Below are positions 63,920-64,000 of a DNA stretch of 64,000 nucleotides, piece after piece (within the stretch, counting starts at the first letter, position 1; every line of letters starts with the position of its first letter). A program made the translations under genes and the position numbers. The stretch lies in the NCBI GenBank assembly GCA_958296175.1, contig OY282448.1, positions 248,001 to 312,000 of the forward strand. Direction: 5' to 3'. The notes beneath the pieces were generated by a model. It saw only the letters and a program-made list of their open reading frames with translations. It did no database searches and had not been told where the DNA came from. This stretch comes from an uncultured Chloroflexota bacterium (GTDB lineage Bacteria > Chloroflexota > UBA11872).

Positions 63920-64000
63920 CCCACGCGCTCACCCCCGCACGCGGAGCGCGAACATGGTGGACTTGTGCACGTCGGGCGATGCCGCGCGCTCACCCCGCAC

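Overview
The window is very GC-rich bacterial chromosome, densely coded on both strands, with many GTG/TTG starts and many 4-base start/stop overlaps. No rRNA gene or plasmid or phage module was seen, and no tRNA was recognised. The gene repertoire (bifunctional-type PyrR with its operon, a YhaO/YhaN-like pair, paired von Willebrand factor A (VWA) membrane proteins, Eis-like acetyltransferase, dispersed CTCTCCCT palindromes) fits an environmental Chloroflexota-like lineage. That assignment is inference; no marker in the window proves it.

Layout. 1-3.7 kb: UDP-glucose dehydrogenase (cut by the window edge), a YchF-family protein with no recognisable nucleotide-binding motifs, ribosomal protein S20 and DNA polymerase III delta. 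3.7-10.4 kb: repeat-rich gap, then a minus-strand run SDR - QueD - zinc-hook ABC ATPase - small HEPN-like protein, an inositol-phosphatase-family gene and an SRPBCC protein. 10.5-16.9 kb: an amino-ketone synthase, a homocysteine methyltransferase and a tightly coupled galU - GHMP sugar kinase - xylB operon. 17-25.3 kb: a small anchored protein, two tandem-duplicated GT39-like membrane glycosyltransferases and two GNAT acetyltransferases. 25.3-32.1 kb: a minus-strand operon coding for a Mre11/YhaO-like protein without its metal ligands, a Rad50/YhaN-like protein without Walker motifs but with a membrane hairpin, a repeat-rich four-helix membrane protein, and a methyltransferase. 32.3-42 kb: an unusual transketolase, a DNA adenine-type methylase next to an NYN nuclease, two tandem copies of a candidate small structured RNA, tryptophanyl-tRNA synthetase and SthA. 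42-43.7 kb: nested repeats interrupted by a decayed IS5-type element. 43.7-54 kb: two VWA proteins, CCA-adding enzyme, aldo/keto reductase, LiaF-like protein, GMC oxidoreductase with its small subunit. 54-64 kb: the pyrimidine operon pyrR-pyrB-MBL-pyrC-carA-carB-pyrK, with a promoter and a PyrR-binding leader at its 5' end.

How the genes work together. The pyr operon supplies five of the early UMP-pathway functions, but pyrD is not beside pyrK. ugd, galU and a glucuronokinase-like kinase could all feed UDP-glucuronate. The most unusual material is a set of apparent pseudo-enzymes: the Mre11-like/Rad50-like pair and the YchF homologue keep their family folds but have lost the catalytic signatures.

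Regulation. Several genes share a TANNNT -10 hexamer (often TAGGCT) about 38-42 bases upstream of the start. Four others have the -10 exactly six bases before the start codon, which predicts leaderless mRNAs.
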